DNA of 64,000 bases from Nitrospirillum viridazoti (GTDB lineage Bacteria; Pseudomonadota; Alphaproteobacteria; Azospirillales; Azospirillaceae): NCBI RefSeq assembly GCF_007827975.1, contig NZ_VITT01000034.1; one strand, written 5' to 3'. Made by a program: the position numbers and the translations under genes. Position 1 is the first letter of the stretch. Each line of letters opens with the position of its first letter. This document shows positions 33,289-41,842 of the stretch, one piece after another. The notes below the pieces were generated by a model that was not told the origin of the DNA, did no database searches, and saw only the letters and a program-made list of their open reading frames with translations.

Positions 33289-34197
33289 TCAGGCGCACCC
33301 GATATAGGTCGCGAGTTCCTCCGGCGCACCCGAGGGGAAAGCCTCCTTCAAGTAATCCAGGAAGGCGGAGACGCGGGCGCTGAGCAGCCGCCGCGAGGGA
33401 TAGAGCGCCCACAGGGCGATCTCCGGCCCCTCCACGTCCCCCCAGTGCGCCAGCGTGCCGGCGGCCAGGTCGTGGCTCACCAGGGAAATGGGCAGGCGCG
33501 CGGCGCCGACGCCCGCCCGGACGGCGTCGCGGACCATGACCAGCGACGACAGGCGCAGCACCGGGTCCACCGCGATGCGCGCCCGTCCCGCCGGCCCCAC
33601 GACATCCCAGGTCCCGCCCCCGCCTGCGGGGCCCCGGACCACGGCCGGGACCGCGTGGTCGTCCGCCGGCCGGTCGAGATGGGGACTGGCGACAACGACC
33701 AGTCGGTCGCGCAGGAAGCTGCGCCCGACCAGGCTTTCGTCCGGATCGGGATTCACCCGGATCACCAGGTCGTAGCCTTCCTCCACCATGTCGACGGGCC
33801 GGTCCTCCGTCGTGACCTCCAGCCGGACCTCAGGGTATTTCAGCGCGAAGCCGGCGGCGATCCTGCCCATAGCGGTCTGCGAGAACAGCAGGGGCGCGCT
33901 GATCCGCAGCCGCCCCCGCGGCCGGTCCCCGCCCGAGGCGATCGCCGCCGCCGTCTCATCCAGTTCGGTCAGCAGCGCGCCCGTCCGCTGGAACAGGGCC
34001 CGCCCCTCCTCGGTCAGCTTCAGCACCCGCCCGCCGCGCTCGAACAGGCGCAGGTCCAGGGCGGCCTCCAGCTCGGCCACCCGGCGGGACAGGGTCGCCT
34101 TGGGCCGGCCTGAGGCGCGGGCGGCCCGCCCGAACCCGCCATGCCGGGCCACAAGATTGAAATCGGCGAGGGCGAGCAGGTCCATCTGTTCCACCAT
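33289..34197 (-). CDS. LysR-family transcriptional regulator
   Basis: The 302-residue regulator has an N-terminal winged helix-turn-helix (residues 1-60) with FNLVARHGGFGRAARASGRPKATLSRRVAELE. This is followed by a linker helix and a periplasmic-binding-like effector domain (about 90-290). It is divergent from the DUF1857 gene at 34321, with a 123-base gap in which a LysR operator would be expected. Such regulators usually activate the divergent target gene. No T-N11-A box could be assigned. The inducer is unknown. Confidence 0.92.
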   Translation of the reverse strand: MVEQMDLLALADFNLVARHGGFGRAARASGRPKATLSRRVAELEAALDLRLFERGGRVLKLTEEGRALFQRTGALLTELDETAAAIASGGDRPRGRLRISAPLLFSQTAMGRIAAGFALKYPEVRLEVTTEDRPVDMVEEGYDLVIRVNPDPDESLVGRSFLRDRLVVVASPHLDRPADDHAVPAVVRGPAGGGGTWDVVGPAGRARIAVDPVLRLSSLVMVRDAVRAGVGAARLPISLVSHDLAAGTLAHWGDVEGPEIALWALYPSRRLLSARVSAFLDYLKEAFPSGAPEELATYIGCA

Positions 34198-34320
34198 AGA
34201 GACGATATGTCCAAATCTACCGTCTATTGGCCCGGATATGGATCATTAAATTTGGGGATGTCTTCAAACGCCAGGCACGGCCCAGCCGGACGCCAATCAT
34301 CCAGAGCAAGGAGCGCCATC

Positions 34321-34794
34321 ATGATCTATTCGACCGCCACCATTCCCGTGAACCCCCAGGGCGAGGCCCCGCTGACCCGTACCCAGGTCTGGAAGTGCCT
34401 GGTGCTGAAGGCCCGTGACGCCCGCCTGTTCCTGCCGCCCAACCTCTGCACCCGCTGCGACGTGGTGGAGGAAAGCGCCACGCACATCGTGCGGGAGGCC
34501 ACGATCGGCGGTGCCGACCTGCGCGAGATCATCACCTTCGAGCCCGAGGCCAAGGTCACCTTCTTCCAGGCCACCGGGCCGCGCGAGGGCGCCATCGTCA
34601 ACGAGCTGTTCGAGGATGCCGACGGCGCGCTTCAGCTCCGCTTCTATTGCTATCTCGGCCTGCGCGACAAGGAACCGAACGGGGCCGAGGAACTGGCCGA
34701 GCAGGCGCAGTTCGACAGCAACCGGGGCTACAAGGCCGCCCTGCTGTCGACGCTGAAGCGAACCCGCGAGCTGCTGGCGGAAGGCCGGCTTTGA
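34321..34794 (+). CDS. DUF1857 (AtaL-like, SRPBCC fold) protein
   Basis: The 157-residue protein is of the SRPBCC helix-grip superfamily, most similar to DUF1857/AtaL-type proteins, with TRTQVWKCLVLKARDARLFLPP and a C-terminal amphipathic helix YKAALLSTLKRTRELL. Members bind hydrophobic small molecules. AAGGAG lies eight bases upstream of the ATG, so I use this start rather than an upstream reading that runs into the LysR gene. Divergence from the LysR gene suggests it is the regulated target. Its last bases overlap the truncated reductase reading frame. Confidence 0.8.
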   Translation: MIYSTATIPVNPQGEAPLTRTQVWKCLVLKARDARLFLPPNLCTRCDVVEESATHIVREATIGGADLREIITFEPEAKVTFFQATGPREGAIVNELFEDADGALQLRFYCYLGLRDKEPNGAEELAEQAQFDSNRGYKAALLSTLKRTRELLAEGRL

Positions 34795-35036
34795 TCGACA
34801 CCCCCACCATCCATGATGGGCGGCAGGAGGCCATCGTCAGGGAGAGCGGGCTGGACTGGGTTCTCGTCCGCCCAACCATCCTGAACAACAAGCCCGGTCA
34901 CGGCGGCGTCCGCGCGCTGACGGATCTTTCCGATGTCCACGGTGGAACCATATCGCGGGCGGATGTCGCGGGCTTCGTCCTGGAGCAGGTGCACGACGAC
35001 ACCTGGCTGGGCCGCGCCCTGCTGATCACCTGGTGA
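34791..35036 (+). pseudogene. C-terminal fragment of an NAD(P)H-binding (NmrA/SDR) protein
   Basis: The frame reads RQEAIVRESGLDWVLVRPTILNN and SRADVAGFVLEQVHDDTWLGRALLITW, which matches the last third of atypical short-chain reductases (NAD(P)H-binding, NmrA-like). These proteins number about 210-250 residues. The Rossmann N-terminal part with the GxxGxxG motif is missing. A possible TTG start overlaps the preceding stop. Near LysR regulators such reductases are typical targets, so this is likely the remnant of a lost target gene, though a short translated fragment is not excluded. Confidence 0.7.
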
Positions 35037-35052
35037 CGGCGCGCCGGCGCGG

Positions 35053-35376
35053 TTAAGCCGAGCGGGTCTTCATGGTGGCGGCGAAGTCTTCGGTCGTGGT
35101 GACCATGCGGCGGGCGATCACGCCCACCTCGCGCGCCACGTCGGCGACGGTGGGGGCGGACAGGGCGTCCGCGGCGTCATTGGCGACGGCCGCCGAGGAC
35201 GATCCCCCCTCCGCCGTGGCCAGGCCCGAGGTGGTACGGGTCACGGCCGGATGGGACAGCGCGCGCAGCACGCTGTCGATGGCCATGAGGCTGGTGCGGC
35301 TGCTGATCTGGCTCAGGCGGCCGATCAGGTCCGTCGTGTCATGTCCCGTACCGTTGTCCCCAACACCCGTGGTCAT
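35053..35376 (-). CDS. Small protein resembling a chemoreceptor signalling tip
   Basis: This 107-residue protein has no membrane helix. Residues 16-42 (IGRLSQISSRTSLMAIDSVL) resemble the descending MCP arm IxxIAxQTNLLALNAxIEA. Residues about 78-100 (VADVAREVGVIARRMVTTTEDF) resemble the return arm FAVVAxEVxxLAxxTxxATEEI. The tip sequence between is longer and less conserved than in chemoreceptors. It could bind CheW/CheA or be a degenerate fragment. The ATG at 35376 is supported by AGGG six bases upstream; longer readings are not conserved. This assignment is from motif resemblance only. Confidence 0.5.
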   Translation of the reverse strand: MTTGVGDNGTGHDTTDLIGRLSQISSRTSLMAIDSVLRALSHPAVTRTTSGLATAEGGSSSAAVANDAADALSAPTVADVAREVGVIARRMVTTTEDFAATMKTRSA

Positions 35377-35834
35377 GGGCATCCCTATCCGCGCAAAGTC
35401 CGGGCCGGAAGGTGGCCCGCCCCGAATGACAATAGCGCCATTATGAATAACACAAGATGAACACGGGCGGGAGCGGCGCCGAAGGGGAAAGCACGTGGGG
35501 AAAACCACCCTTTCGCGTCACCCTGAATGGTTGGCGGGGTGATCCATGTCATGGCCCCGCCGCCCCGCCCTGGTTTTTCATGATCCACAGCCCCGGAAAA
35601 GTCGGCAAACCCGTGAGTTGCCGTGAATTTACCGGTGGCCGCAGCTGCCCCGTGCTTGTGGAATGCGGGGGCAAGAGGGATACTCGGCCCGGCAAGCGAT
35701 GGCGATCGCCGTGCCAGGCCCGAGAGACAGGGCCGGCCAGAGCCCCCGGTGCGGAGGGGCCAGGCCGGACACGGGTGGCGGCCTCAGCAGGCCCCGGCCA
35801 GCGACAACACATCAGGGAAGGAAACCAAGGTCCC
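35377..35834. other. 458-base region upstream of acs, no gene seen
   Basis: An in-frame ORF extends upstream of acs through this region but its composition and peptide resemble no known acs N-terminus. It contains a short A+T-rich stretch, CCGCCCTGGTTTTTCATGATCC, near 35565-35590. I assign it as the acs control region, including the promoter, and see no recognisable operator. Confidence 0.5.
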
Positions 35835-37775
35835 ATGAGCAACAACACCCTGTTCCCCGTTCCCGACGCGGTGGCGGCAGACGCCTGGGTCGACGCGACG
35901 AAATACCAGCAGATGTACGACCGTTCGATCAGCGATCCGGACGGGTTCTGGGGCGAGCATGGCCGCCGGCTGGACTGGATCCAGCCCTACACCAAGGTGA
36001 AGAACACCAGCTTCACCGGCGACGTCTCCATCCGCTGGTACGAGGACGGGGTGCTGAACGCCTGCGCCAACTGCGTGGATCGCCACCTGCCCGCGCGCGC
36101 CGACCAGACCGCCATCCTGTGGGAGGGCGACAGCCCATCCGAGCACAAGCACATCACCTATTCCGAGCTGTACGACAACGTCACCCGTCTGGCCAACGTG
36201 CTGAAGGCGCGCGGCGTGAAGAAGGGTGACCGGGTCACCATCTACCTGCCCATGATCCCGGAGGCGGCCTATGCCATGCTGGCCTGCGCCCGCATCGGCG
36301 CCGTCCATTCCGTGGTGTTCGGCGGCTTCTCCCCCGACAGCCTGAAGGACCGGGTGCAGGACTGCGGCAGCACCGTGGTCATCACCGCGGACGAGGGCCT
36401 GCGCGGTGGCCGCAAGGTGGGCCTGAAGGTCAACGCCGACCAGGCGCTGAAGGCCTGTCCCGGCGTGGACACCGTCATCGTCGTGCGCCGTACCGGCGGC
36501 GCCGTGAACTGGGTCGAGGGCCGGGACATCTGGTACCACGAGGCCGTGGCCGCCGCCTCCCCCGACTGCCCGCCGGAGCCGATGAGCGCGGAAGACCCGC
36601 TGTTCATCCTCTACACCTCCGGTTCCACCGGCAAGCCCAAGGGCGTGCTGCACACCACCGGCGGCTACCTGGTCTACGCCAGCATGACGCACCAGTACGT
36701 CTTCGATTACCACGAGGGCGACGTCTACTGGTGCACGGCGGACGTGGGCTGGGTCACGGGCCACAGCTACATCCTGTACGGGCCCCTGGCCAACGGCGCC
36801 GTCACCCTGATGTTCGAGGGCGTGCCCAATTACCCGGACAGCGGCCGGTTCTGGCAGGTCATCGACAAGCACAAGGTCAACATCTTCTACACCGCCCCCA
36901 CCGCCATCCGCGCCCTGATGCGCGAGGGCGAGGGGCCGGTGAAGCGCCACAGCCGCAAAAGCCTGCGCCTGCTGGGCTCGGTGGGTGAACCCATCAACCC
37001 CGAGGCCTGGCTGTGGTACCACTCCGTGGTGGGTGATGAGCGCTGCCCCATCGTCGACACCTGGTGGCAGACGGAAACCGGCGGCATCCTGATCACCCCG
37101 CTGCCCGGCGCCACCGCCACGAAGCCGGGCTCGGCCACCCTGCCCTTCTTCGGGGTGAAGCCGGTCATCGTCGACAATGAGGGCCACGTGCTGGAAGGGG
37201 CGACCGAGGGCAACCTCTGCATCGCCGACAGCTGGCCCGGGCAAATGCGCACCGTGTTCGGCGACCACGAGCGCTTCAAGCAGACCTATTTCTCCACCTT
37301 CGCCGGCAAGTACTTCACCGGCGACGGCTGCCGCCGGGATGAAGACGGCTATTACTGGATCACCGGCCGCGTGGACGACGTCATCAACGTCTCCGGCCAC
37401 CGCCTGGGCACGGCCGAGGTGGAAAGCGCCCTGGTCGCCCATCCCAAGGTGGCCGAGGCCGCCGTGGTGGGCTATCCGCACGACATCAAGGGCCAGGGCA
37501 TCTACGCCTACGTCACCCTGAACGCCGGGGAGAACCCGTCGGAGGAGTTGCGCAAGGAGCTGGTGGCCTGGGTGCGCAAGGAGATCGGACCCATCGCCAC
37601 GCCCGACCTGATCCAATGGGCGCCGGGCCTCCCCAAAACCCGCTCCGGCAAGATCATGCGCCGCATCCTGCGCAAGATCGCCGCCAACGAGCATGAGGCG
37701 CTGGGCGATACCTCGACCCTGGCCGACCCCACCGTGGTCACCGACCTGGTGGATAGCCGCATGAACCGGGGCTGA
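35835..37775 (+). CDS. acs: Acetyl-CoA synthetase (AMP-forming)
   Basis: This 646-residue enzyme activates acetate to acetyl-CoA through acetyl-AMP. The length equals that of E. coli Acs (652). The adenylation motif is YTSGSTGKPKGVLHTTGGY. VDTWWQTETGGI follows, then GRVDDVINVSGHRLGTAEVE, and the C-terminal PKTRSGKIMRRILRKI carries the Lys that is typically acetylated to switch the enzyme off. The ATG at 35835 starts MSNNTLFPVPD, in line with homologues. It is monocistronic and ended by a clear terminator. Confidence 0.97.
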   Translation: MSNNTLFPVPDAVAADAWVDATKYQQMYDRSISDPDGFWGEHGRRLDWIQPYTKVKNTSFTGDVSIRWYEDGVLNACANCVDRHLPARADQTAILWEGDSPSEHKHITYSELYDNVTRLANVLKARGVKKGDRVTIYLPMIPEAAYAMLACARIGAVHSVVFGGFSPDSLKDRVQDCGSTVVITADEGLRGGRKVGLKVNADQALKACPGVDTVIVVRRTGGAVNWVEGRDIWYHEAVAAASPDCPPEPMSAEDPLFILYTSGSTGKPKGVLHTTGGYLVYASMTHQYVFDYHEGDVYWCTADVGWVTGHSYILYGPLANGAVTLMFEGVPNYPDSGRFWQVIDKHKVNIFYTAPTAIRALMREGEGPVKRHSRKSLRLLGSVGEPINPEAWLWYHSVVGDERCPIVDTWWQTETGGILITPLPGATATKPGSATLPFFGVKPVIVDNEGHVLEGATEGNLCIADSWPGQMRTVFGDHERFKQTYFSTFAGKYFTGDGCRRDEDGYYWITGRVDDVINVSGHRLGTAEVESALVAHPKVAEAAVVGYPHDIKGQGIYAYVTLNAGENPSEELRKELVAWVRKEIGPIATPDLIQWAPGLPKTRSGKIMRRILRKIAANEHEALGDTSTLADPTVVTDLVDSRMNRG

Positions 37776-37796
37776 GACGCAGAATCATTAATGAGG

Positions 37797-37830
37797 AAAG
37801 GCCGGCCGGGGCGACCTGGCCGGCTTTTTC
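37797..37830 (+). terminator. Rho-independent terminator after acs
   Basis: GCCGGCC (37801-37807) pairs with GGCCGGC (37818-37824), extended by AAAG with CTTT, and is followed by TTTTTC. It lies about 20 bases after the acs stop. Confidence 0.85.
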
Positions 37831-37833
37831 TTT

Positions 37834-37935
37834 AGAGCAGATCGCGGAAAAGCGGAATCGCTTTGGAGCGTGAATCTGCTCGATGAACAAGCACTTAGAG
37901 CTGGGTGCGTTTCTGATTAAACGCACCCAGCTCTA
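37834..37935. repeat. Composite palindromic repeat element
   Basis: The element has nested stems. GAGCAGAT (37835-37842) pairs with ATCTGCTC (37874-37881). Within, AAAGCG-GAAT-CGCTTT (37848-37863) is itself a palindrome. A separate 17-bp perfect stem (37896-37912 with 37919-37935, loop CTGATT) follows. The composition is A+T-richer than adjacent genes. It lies between convergent acs and mmcB. It resembles dispersed palindromic elements of alphaproteobacterial genomes, but only one copy is in this window. Confidence 0.6.
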
Positions 37936-37949
37936 GGTATCGGGATGGC

Positions 37950-38468
37950 CTACAACGCCGTCGGCCTTGGGTCTTCCACCTGGTGCAGGCGTTGGAAGGC
38001 CTGCATGGCGACGCGCAGCAGCAGGGTCTTGCGCCGGGCAGCGTTCAGCTTGACCTCGGGCCCCTGGCGCAGGATTTCGGCGCCGTAGCCATCGGCCACG
38101 ATCAGCCCGCATTCCTCAGGGATCAGCTCTTGGGGGAAGTCCTCACCCACGGCGAAGTAGAATCGGTCGCAGAACTCCAGATAGTCGCCCCATTTGTGGT
38201 CGGCGCGGAAATCGGCGACGGAGCTTTTGATCTCGATGATGGTGACCGTGCCATCACCGGCCAAGGCCAGGATGTCGGCGCGGCGGTTGTTGGCCAGCGG
38301 CACCTCCAGCATCGAGCGCATGCCGTGGTGGACCAGCATGCGGCGCACGCCCCGCGCCAGCAGCAGGGCGCGTTCCATGCCCGGCCGGCCGAAGAAGGGC
38401 GGCACGGTGGCGGGAATGACGAAGTCGCCTTCATCGCCGGGCGACGATGGGTCGGACGGCACGGACAT
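37950..38468 (-). CDS. mmcB: MmcB-family DNA repair protein
   Basis: The 172-residue protein is an alphaproteobacterial MmcB homologue. In Caulobacter, mmcB is damage-induced and its product is a nuclease-like factor. It has a PD-(D/E)xK-like core: LEVPLANNRRADILAL, then TIIEIKSSVADFRADHKWGDYLEFCDRFYFAV, matching the D...ExK pattern (Asp in RADIL, Glu-x-Lys in EIKS). The ATG at 38468 is preferred to a TTG nine bases earlier. It follows the coiled-coil gene by five bases, so the three genes at 37950-39564 are probably one operon. Confidence 0.88.
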   Translation of the reverse strand: MSVPSDPSSPGDEGDFVIPATVPPFFGRPGMERALLLARGVRRMLVHHGMRSMLEVPLANNRRADILALAGDGTVTIIEIKSSVADFRADHKWGDYLEFCDRFYFAVGEDFPQELIPEECGLIVADGYGAEILRQGPEVKLNAARRKTLLLRVAMQAFQRLHQVEDPRPTAL

Positions 38469-38473
38469 GGGAT

Positions 38474-39013
38474 TCAACCCCGCTTGAAACGCTCCACCTT
38501 CTGGACACGATAGCCCAGGCTGGTGGGAAAGCGCTGCTCCGCACGGAAGCGGGCGTCACGATCGGTGGTGGCGCCGAACAGGTAGACCTGGGCCCCCTCG
38601 ATCACGCTGGCGGCATCCGCGCCGTCGGTGTTGGCCGCGACGCTGTTCGCGGCCGGGACCACCGTCACCTCCCACAGCCGGCCGTGCACCAGCACCGTCT
38701 TGTCCGGCACGATCAAGCGGCGGCGGGGGGCGGACTGCAGTTCCCGCAGCTTGGCATCCGCCTCGGCCCGGGTGGCGCGCAGGGTGGCGACCACCTCCTC
38801 CAAGCCGGCGACCTCGCGGGCGCTGCCCTCGGCCGTGGCCTTGGCGTCGTTGGCGGCGGCGGTGGCGTGCCCCAGTTCCTCCTCCAGCCGGCCCAGGCGG
38901 CGTTCCCGCACGCGGCGATCATCCTCGATGGTGCGCGCCGTCAGCGCGAACTGGATCAGCGAATAGAGCAGCAGGATGATGAGGCCGATATTGGCGAGAA
39001 GGGCCGCCGACAT
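38474..39013 (-). CDS. Membrane-anchored coiled-coil protein B
   Basis: The 179-residue protein has one N-terminal membrane helix (about residues 5-25, IGLIILLLYSLIQFAL), a charged coiled coil (about 29-100) and a small C-terminal domain of about 75 residues (RLIVPDKTVLVHGRLWEVTVVP). I do not recognise a family. It starts at the last base of the upstream gene (TGATG overlap), so translation is coupled. The architecture repeats that of the upstream gene, suggesting an ancient duplication or a heteromeric pair. It is upstream of mmcB by five bases. Confidence 0.7.
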   Translation of the reverse strand: MSAALLANIGLIILLLYSLIQFALTARTIEDDRRVRERRLGRLEEELGHATAAANDAKATAEGSAREVAGLEEVVATLRATRAEADAKLRELQSAPRRRLIVPDKTVLVHGRLWEVTVVPAANSVAANTDGADAASVIEGAQVYLFGATTDRDARFRAEQRFPTSLGYRVQKVERFKRG

Positions 39014-39564
39014 CAGGAGGCCACCGCCTGCTGGGCGGCACTATCCGGCACCGGCAGCATGCCGGACAGGATGAAACCCGCCAACTCGGGGAAGGCCTGG
39101 CGGGCCAAGCGCGTGGCCTCCGCCTGGTTCTCGGCCCATACCTCCACCACGTGGGGACAGCCGCGCAGATGGCTGTGGGTGGTGGCCGTCTGGTTGATGG
39201 TCAACGTCGGGCCAAGGGCCAGGCTGCCGGTGTACAGGCGGCGGCCGGTGCCCGGCTCCCCCACAGCATGGATCAATTCGAAATTATCGGCTTGGGCGGC
39301 GATCAGCCGGCGCTGCGCCTCCGCCAGCTGGTTCTGGATCATGCGCCGCTCCTCCGCCAGGTCGCGGCCACGAGCCAGGTTCTGGTCATGCGCCTTCACC
39401 GCCTCATCCAGGGCGGTGCGGGTCCTGGCCACCTTGCTCTCCAGTTCCGCCACCGCGTTGCGGGTGGCGTAGAGCAGGGTCTGGCGGAACAGCACCATCG
39501 CCACCATGCCGACCGCGCCCAGCAGCGCGATCACGAACAGGCTGATGCTGAATTCCTCAAGCAC
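39013..39564 (-). CDS. Membrane-anchored coiled-coil protein A
   Basis: This roughly 183-residue protein has an N-terminal membrane helix (FSISLFVIALLGAVGMVAMVLF), then a coiled coil of about 70 residues and a C-terminal globular part (TGSLALGPTLTINQTATTHSHLRGCPHVVEVWAENQ). No family is recognised. A GTG at 39564 with AAAGGA upstream is my start. A longer reading from ATG 39624 would put 20 unconserved residues before the helix. It is coupled to the next gene by a one-base stop/start overlap. Confidence 0.62.
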   Translation of the reverse strand: MLEEFSISLFVIALLGAVGMVAMVLFRQTLLYATRNAVAELESKVARTRTALDEAVKAHDQNLARGRDLAEERRMIQNQLAEAQRRLIAAQADNFELIHAVGEPGTGRRLYTGSLALGPTLTINQTATTHSHLRGCPHVVEVWAENQAEATRLARQAFPELAGFILSGMLPVPDSAAQQAVAS

Positions 39565-39752
39565 GACCGCGGCGATCCTTTCGGCGTTCCCACAGAGCCT
39601 AACATTGCCAACAATTTTCCACAAATTGCTGATGGCGCCGCCAAGCCAATCCGCCGAGCATGTCAGGCCGGCCGTTCATAAATGGTTATCATGGGTAACG
39701 ATACCGGTCGACTAGGCCAAAAGCAACCTGAGCGAGAGATTATAGTACTACC

Positions 39753-40106
39753 TCACGCAGCGCTTTGTGAGAATCCCCGCCCCGCGATTTCCCTCAGGAA
39801 AGCACGGTCGACGGCGGGATAGCGCGAGGGCATTTCGCGCTCAATCGTATTAAGCAGCGTGCGCGCCGCGTCGCGGCCGTTGATCTCGGCATACAGCAGG
39901 AACCAGGCGGCGTAGGTGCGGCCCAGGCCCACGGCGGCGGGGCCGATAGCAACGTCACTGTCCGTCGGCATGACCCAATAGCCCAGGGCGCCGTCGCGGC
40001 GCAGCCCGACGAAGGGCAGCTTGGCCAGTGGCAACCGGGCCGGGGTGCCGGAAGGGGGTGCGGCTTTGGACGGGGGTGGGACGGGGGCCATCGCTTGCCA
40101 TGACAA
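39753..40106 (-). CDS. Small hypothetical protein
   Basis: The 117-residue protein has a flexible proline-rich start and a probable folded segment LGYWVMPTDSDVAIGPAAVGLGRTYAAWFLLYAEINGRDAARTLLNTIER. It lacks a signal peptide or clear membrane helix and no family is recognised. The reading frame has normal codon composition for this genome. It sits alone between the coiled-coil operon and the zinc-finger gene. Confidence 0.55.
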   Translation of the reverse strand: MSWQAMAPVPPPSKAAPPSGTPARLPLAKLPFVGLRRDGALGYWVMPTDSDVAIGPAAVGLGRTYAAWFLLYAEINGRDAARTLLNTIEREMPSRYPAVDRAFLREIAGRGFSQSAA

Positions 40107-40371
40107 GAAATGGTTCAGGCCCCAAACATTGAGGTGCGGAGCCGGCGAACCTACTGGCCCTGGTATAACCCGGCGAGTCGCGGCCCGCTATCGATGCGGA
40201 AGAATAGGTCCCCGCGCCGGGGCGCCGGACAGGCCGGACGCCCCTGGCGCGTGATGTCAGGCCCATTGGGCCCGGCGTAAACCAGCGGCAGGACGTCGAC
40301 AGCCCATGCCGCCACAGCCTCGGACTTCGCCCTCCCCCGTTCGGGGCGGCTTGATGGCCGTGACCGCTGCT

Positions 40372-40557
40372 TTAGTGGCCGTGACCGGCGTGGGCCTTGC
40401 CGGCCTCGGACAGGACGAAATGGCGGCCGCAATAGGGGCAGTCGATCTTGCCTTCCTTTTCCATGGTCAGATAGACCAGCGGATGGCCCAGGGCGCCGCC
40501 CCCGCCATCGCACCCGACGGACGGGGTGTCGACATAGATCGTCTCAATCGGCTGCAT
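40372..40557 (-). CDS. NDUFS6-like zinc-finger protein
   Basis: This 61-residue protein has a C-terminal zinc site IDCPYCGRHFVL with an additional N-terminal Cys (VGCDGGGGALGHPLVYL). It belongs to the zf-CHCC family related to the complex I accessory subunit NDUFS6, which in alphaproteobacteria occurs as a small stand-alone protein. The order Cys-His-Cys-Cys fits (SVGCD, GHP, CPYC). It may bind zinc for respiratory complex I assembly. The gene stands alone on the minus strand. Confidence 0.85.
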   Translation of the reverse strand: MQPIETIYVDTPSVGCDGGGGALGHPLVYLTMEKEGKIDCPYCGRHFVLSEAGKAHAGHGH

Positions 40558-40816
40558 GGCCTCGGGCGCTCCATAATAAAGGTTCAGGGCGGGACGACTG
40601 TCCCGCCGACGCCCGGATCATAGCCAAGCGCGCCGCCGGATCAAGCGTGAGGCGCCGCGCACGCTTCCCCCCGGCGGACCTCGTTGCGGACCTCCTTGGT
40701 GGGGGGTGTGACGGCCGTGGTTGACCATGGTCAAGGCGGGGGTGTACGCCTCTTTGGCCCCGGCTTTCCTGGGCTTTCCCCTTTTTCGGGCCCGCATGTT
40801 TCCCGGCCCCGTCATC

Positions 40817-41842
40817 ATGGACCGTCCCGACCCCATGCCCGACACGCGCGCGCCCGACGCCCACCCCGCCCCGTCCGCCCCCACCGGCAGCCCGCCCGAG
40901 CTGGCGATCGAGCTGCGTGGGCTCACCAAGACCTACAAGGCCTCCGGCAAGGCGCCGGCCAAGCTGGCGCTTAAAGGCATCGATCTGGCGATTCCCCGCG
41001 GCTCGGTCTATGGCCTGCTGGGTCCCAACGGCGCCGGCAAGTCCACCATGATCAACATCCTGGCGGGCCTGGTGACCAAGAGTGGCGGCACGGCCAAGAT
41101 CTGGGGCATCGACATCGACCAGGACCCGCGGGCCGCCCGCGCCGCCATCGGCGTTGTGCCCCAGGAACTGAACATGGACCCCTTCTTCACCCCGCGTGAG
41201 CTGCTGGACCTGCAGGCCGGCCTGTATGGCGTGCCCAAGCGCGAGCGTCAGACCGACCGCCTGCTGGAGGCGGTGGGCCTGAAGGACAAGGCCAACGCCT
41301 ATGCCCGTACCCTGTCGGGCGGCATGCGCCGCCGCCTGATGGTGGCCAAGGCCATGGTGCACACCCCACCCGTGCTGGTGCTGGACGAGCCCACGGCTGG
41401 CGTGGACGTGGAACTGCGCCAGTCGCTGTGGGCCCATGTGCGCGAACTGAACCGCGCCGGCACCACCGTGGTGCTGACCACCCACTACCTGGAAGAGGCG
41501 CAGGAGCTGTGCGACAGCATCGCCATCATCAACCACGGCCAGGTGGTGGCGTGCGACAGCACCGACCGCCTGCTGCGCACCCTGGACCGCAAGGACCTGG
41601 TGGCGGTGGTGGACCAGGATCTGACCGAGGTGCCCGCCACCCTGGCGGGTTTCGAGGTGACGCTGAAGGGCCGCCAGCTGACGGTGCAGTATCCACCCAG
41701 CCGCGTGAAGGTGGGGGAAGTGCTGAACGCCATCGCCGCCGCCGGCCTGACCATCGTGGACCTCAGCACCAAGGAGTCGGACCTGGAGGACATCTTCCTG
41801 CAGCTGACCCGCGCGCCCGCCGCCGGCAATGGCGCGGGCTGA
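40817..41842 (+). CDS. ABC transporter ATP-binding protein
   Basis: This 341-residue ATPase has Walker A GPNGAGKST, signature LSGGMRRRL, Walker B VLVLDEPTAG and the switch His in TTHYLEEA. It resembles CcmA/NodI/YadG-type subunits that pair with ABC-2 permeases for export of drugs or polysaccharides. No permease gene is next to it; instead a lipoprotein hydrolase overlaps its end by 14 bases. The permease may lie elsewhere or the ATPase may serve a shared permease. The start (ATG 40817) is uncertain because no ribosome-binding site stands out; ATG 40796 and 40721 are in frame. Confidence 0.86.
   Translation: MDRPDPMPDTRAPDAHPAPSAPTGSPPELAIELRGLTKTYKASGKAPAKLALKGIDLAIPRGSVYGLLGPNGAGKSTMINILAGLVTKSGGTAKIWGIDIDQDPRAARAAIGVVPQELNMDPFFTPRELLDLQAGLYGVPKRERQTDRLLEAVGLKDKANAYARTLSGGMRRRLMVAKAMVHTPPVLVLDEPTAGVDVELRQSLWAHVRELNRAGTTVVLTTHYLEEAQELCDSIAIINHGQVVACDSTDRLLRTLDRKDLVAVVDQDLTEVPATLAGFEVTLKGRQLTVQYPPSRVKVGEVLNAIAAAGLTIVDLSTKESDLEDIFLQLTRAPAAGNGAG

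Noticed and set aside
40151..40513. Minus-strand reading frame upstream of the 39753 gene, with a protein-like stretch ending LAGLYQGQ
   Set aside because: It overlaps the NDUFS6-like gene in another frame, has no start with a ribosome-binding site in the non-overlapping part, and matches no family I know. I treat it as non-coding.
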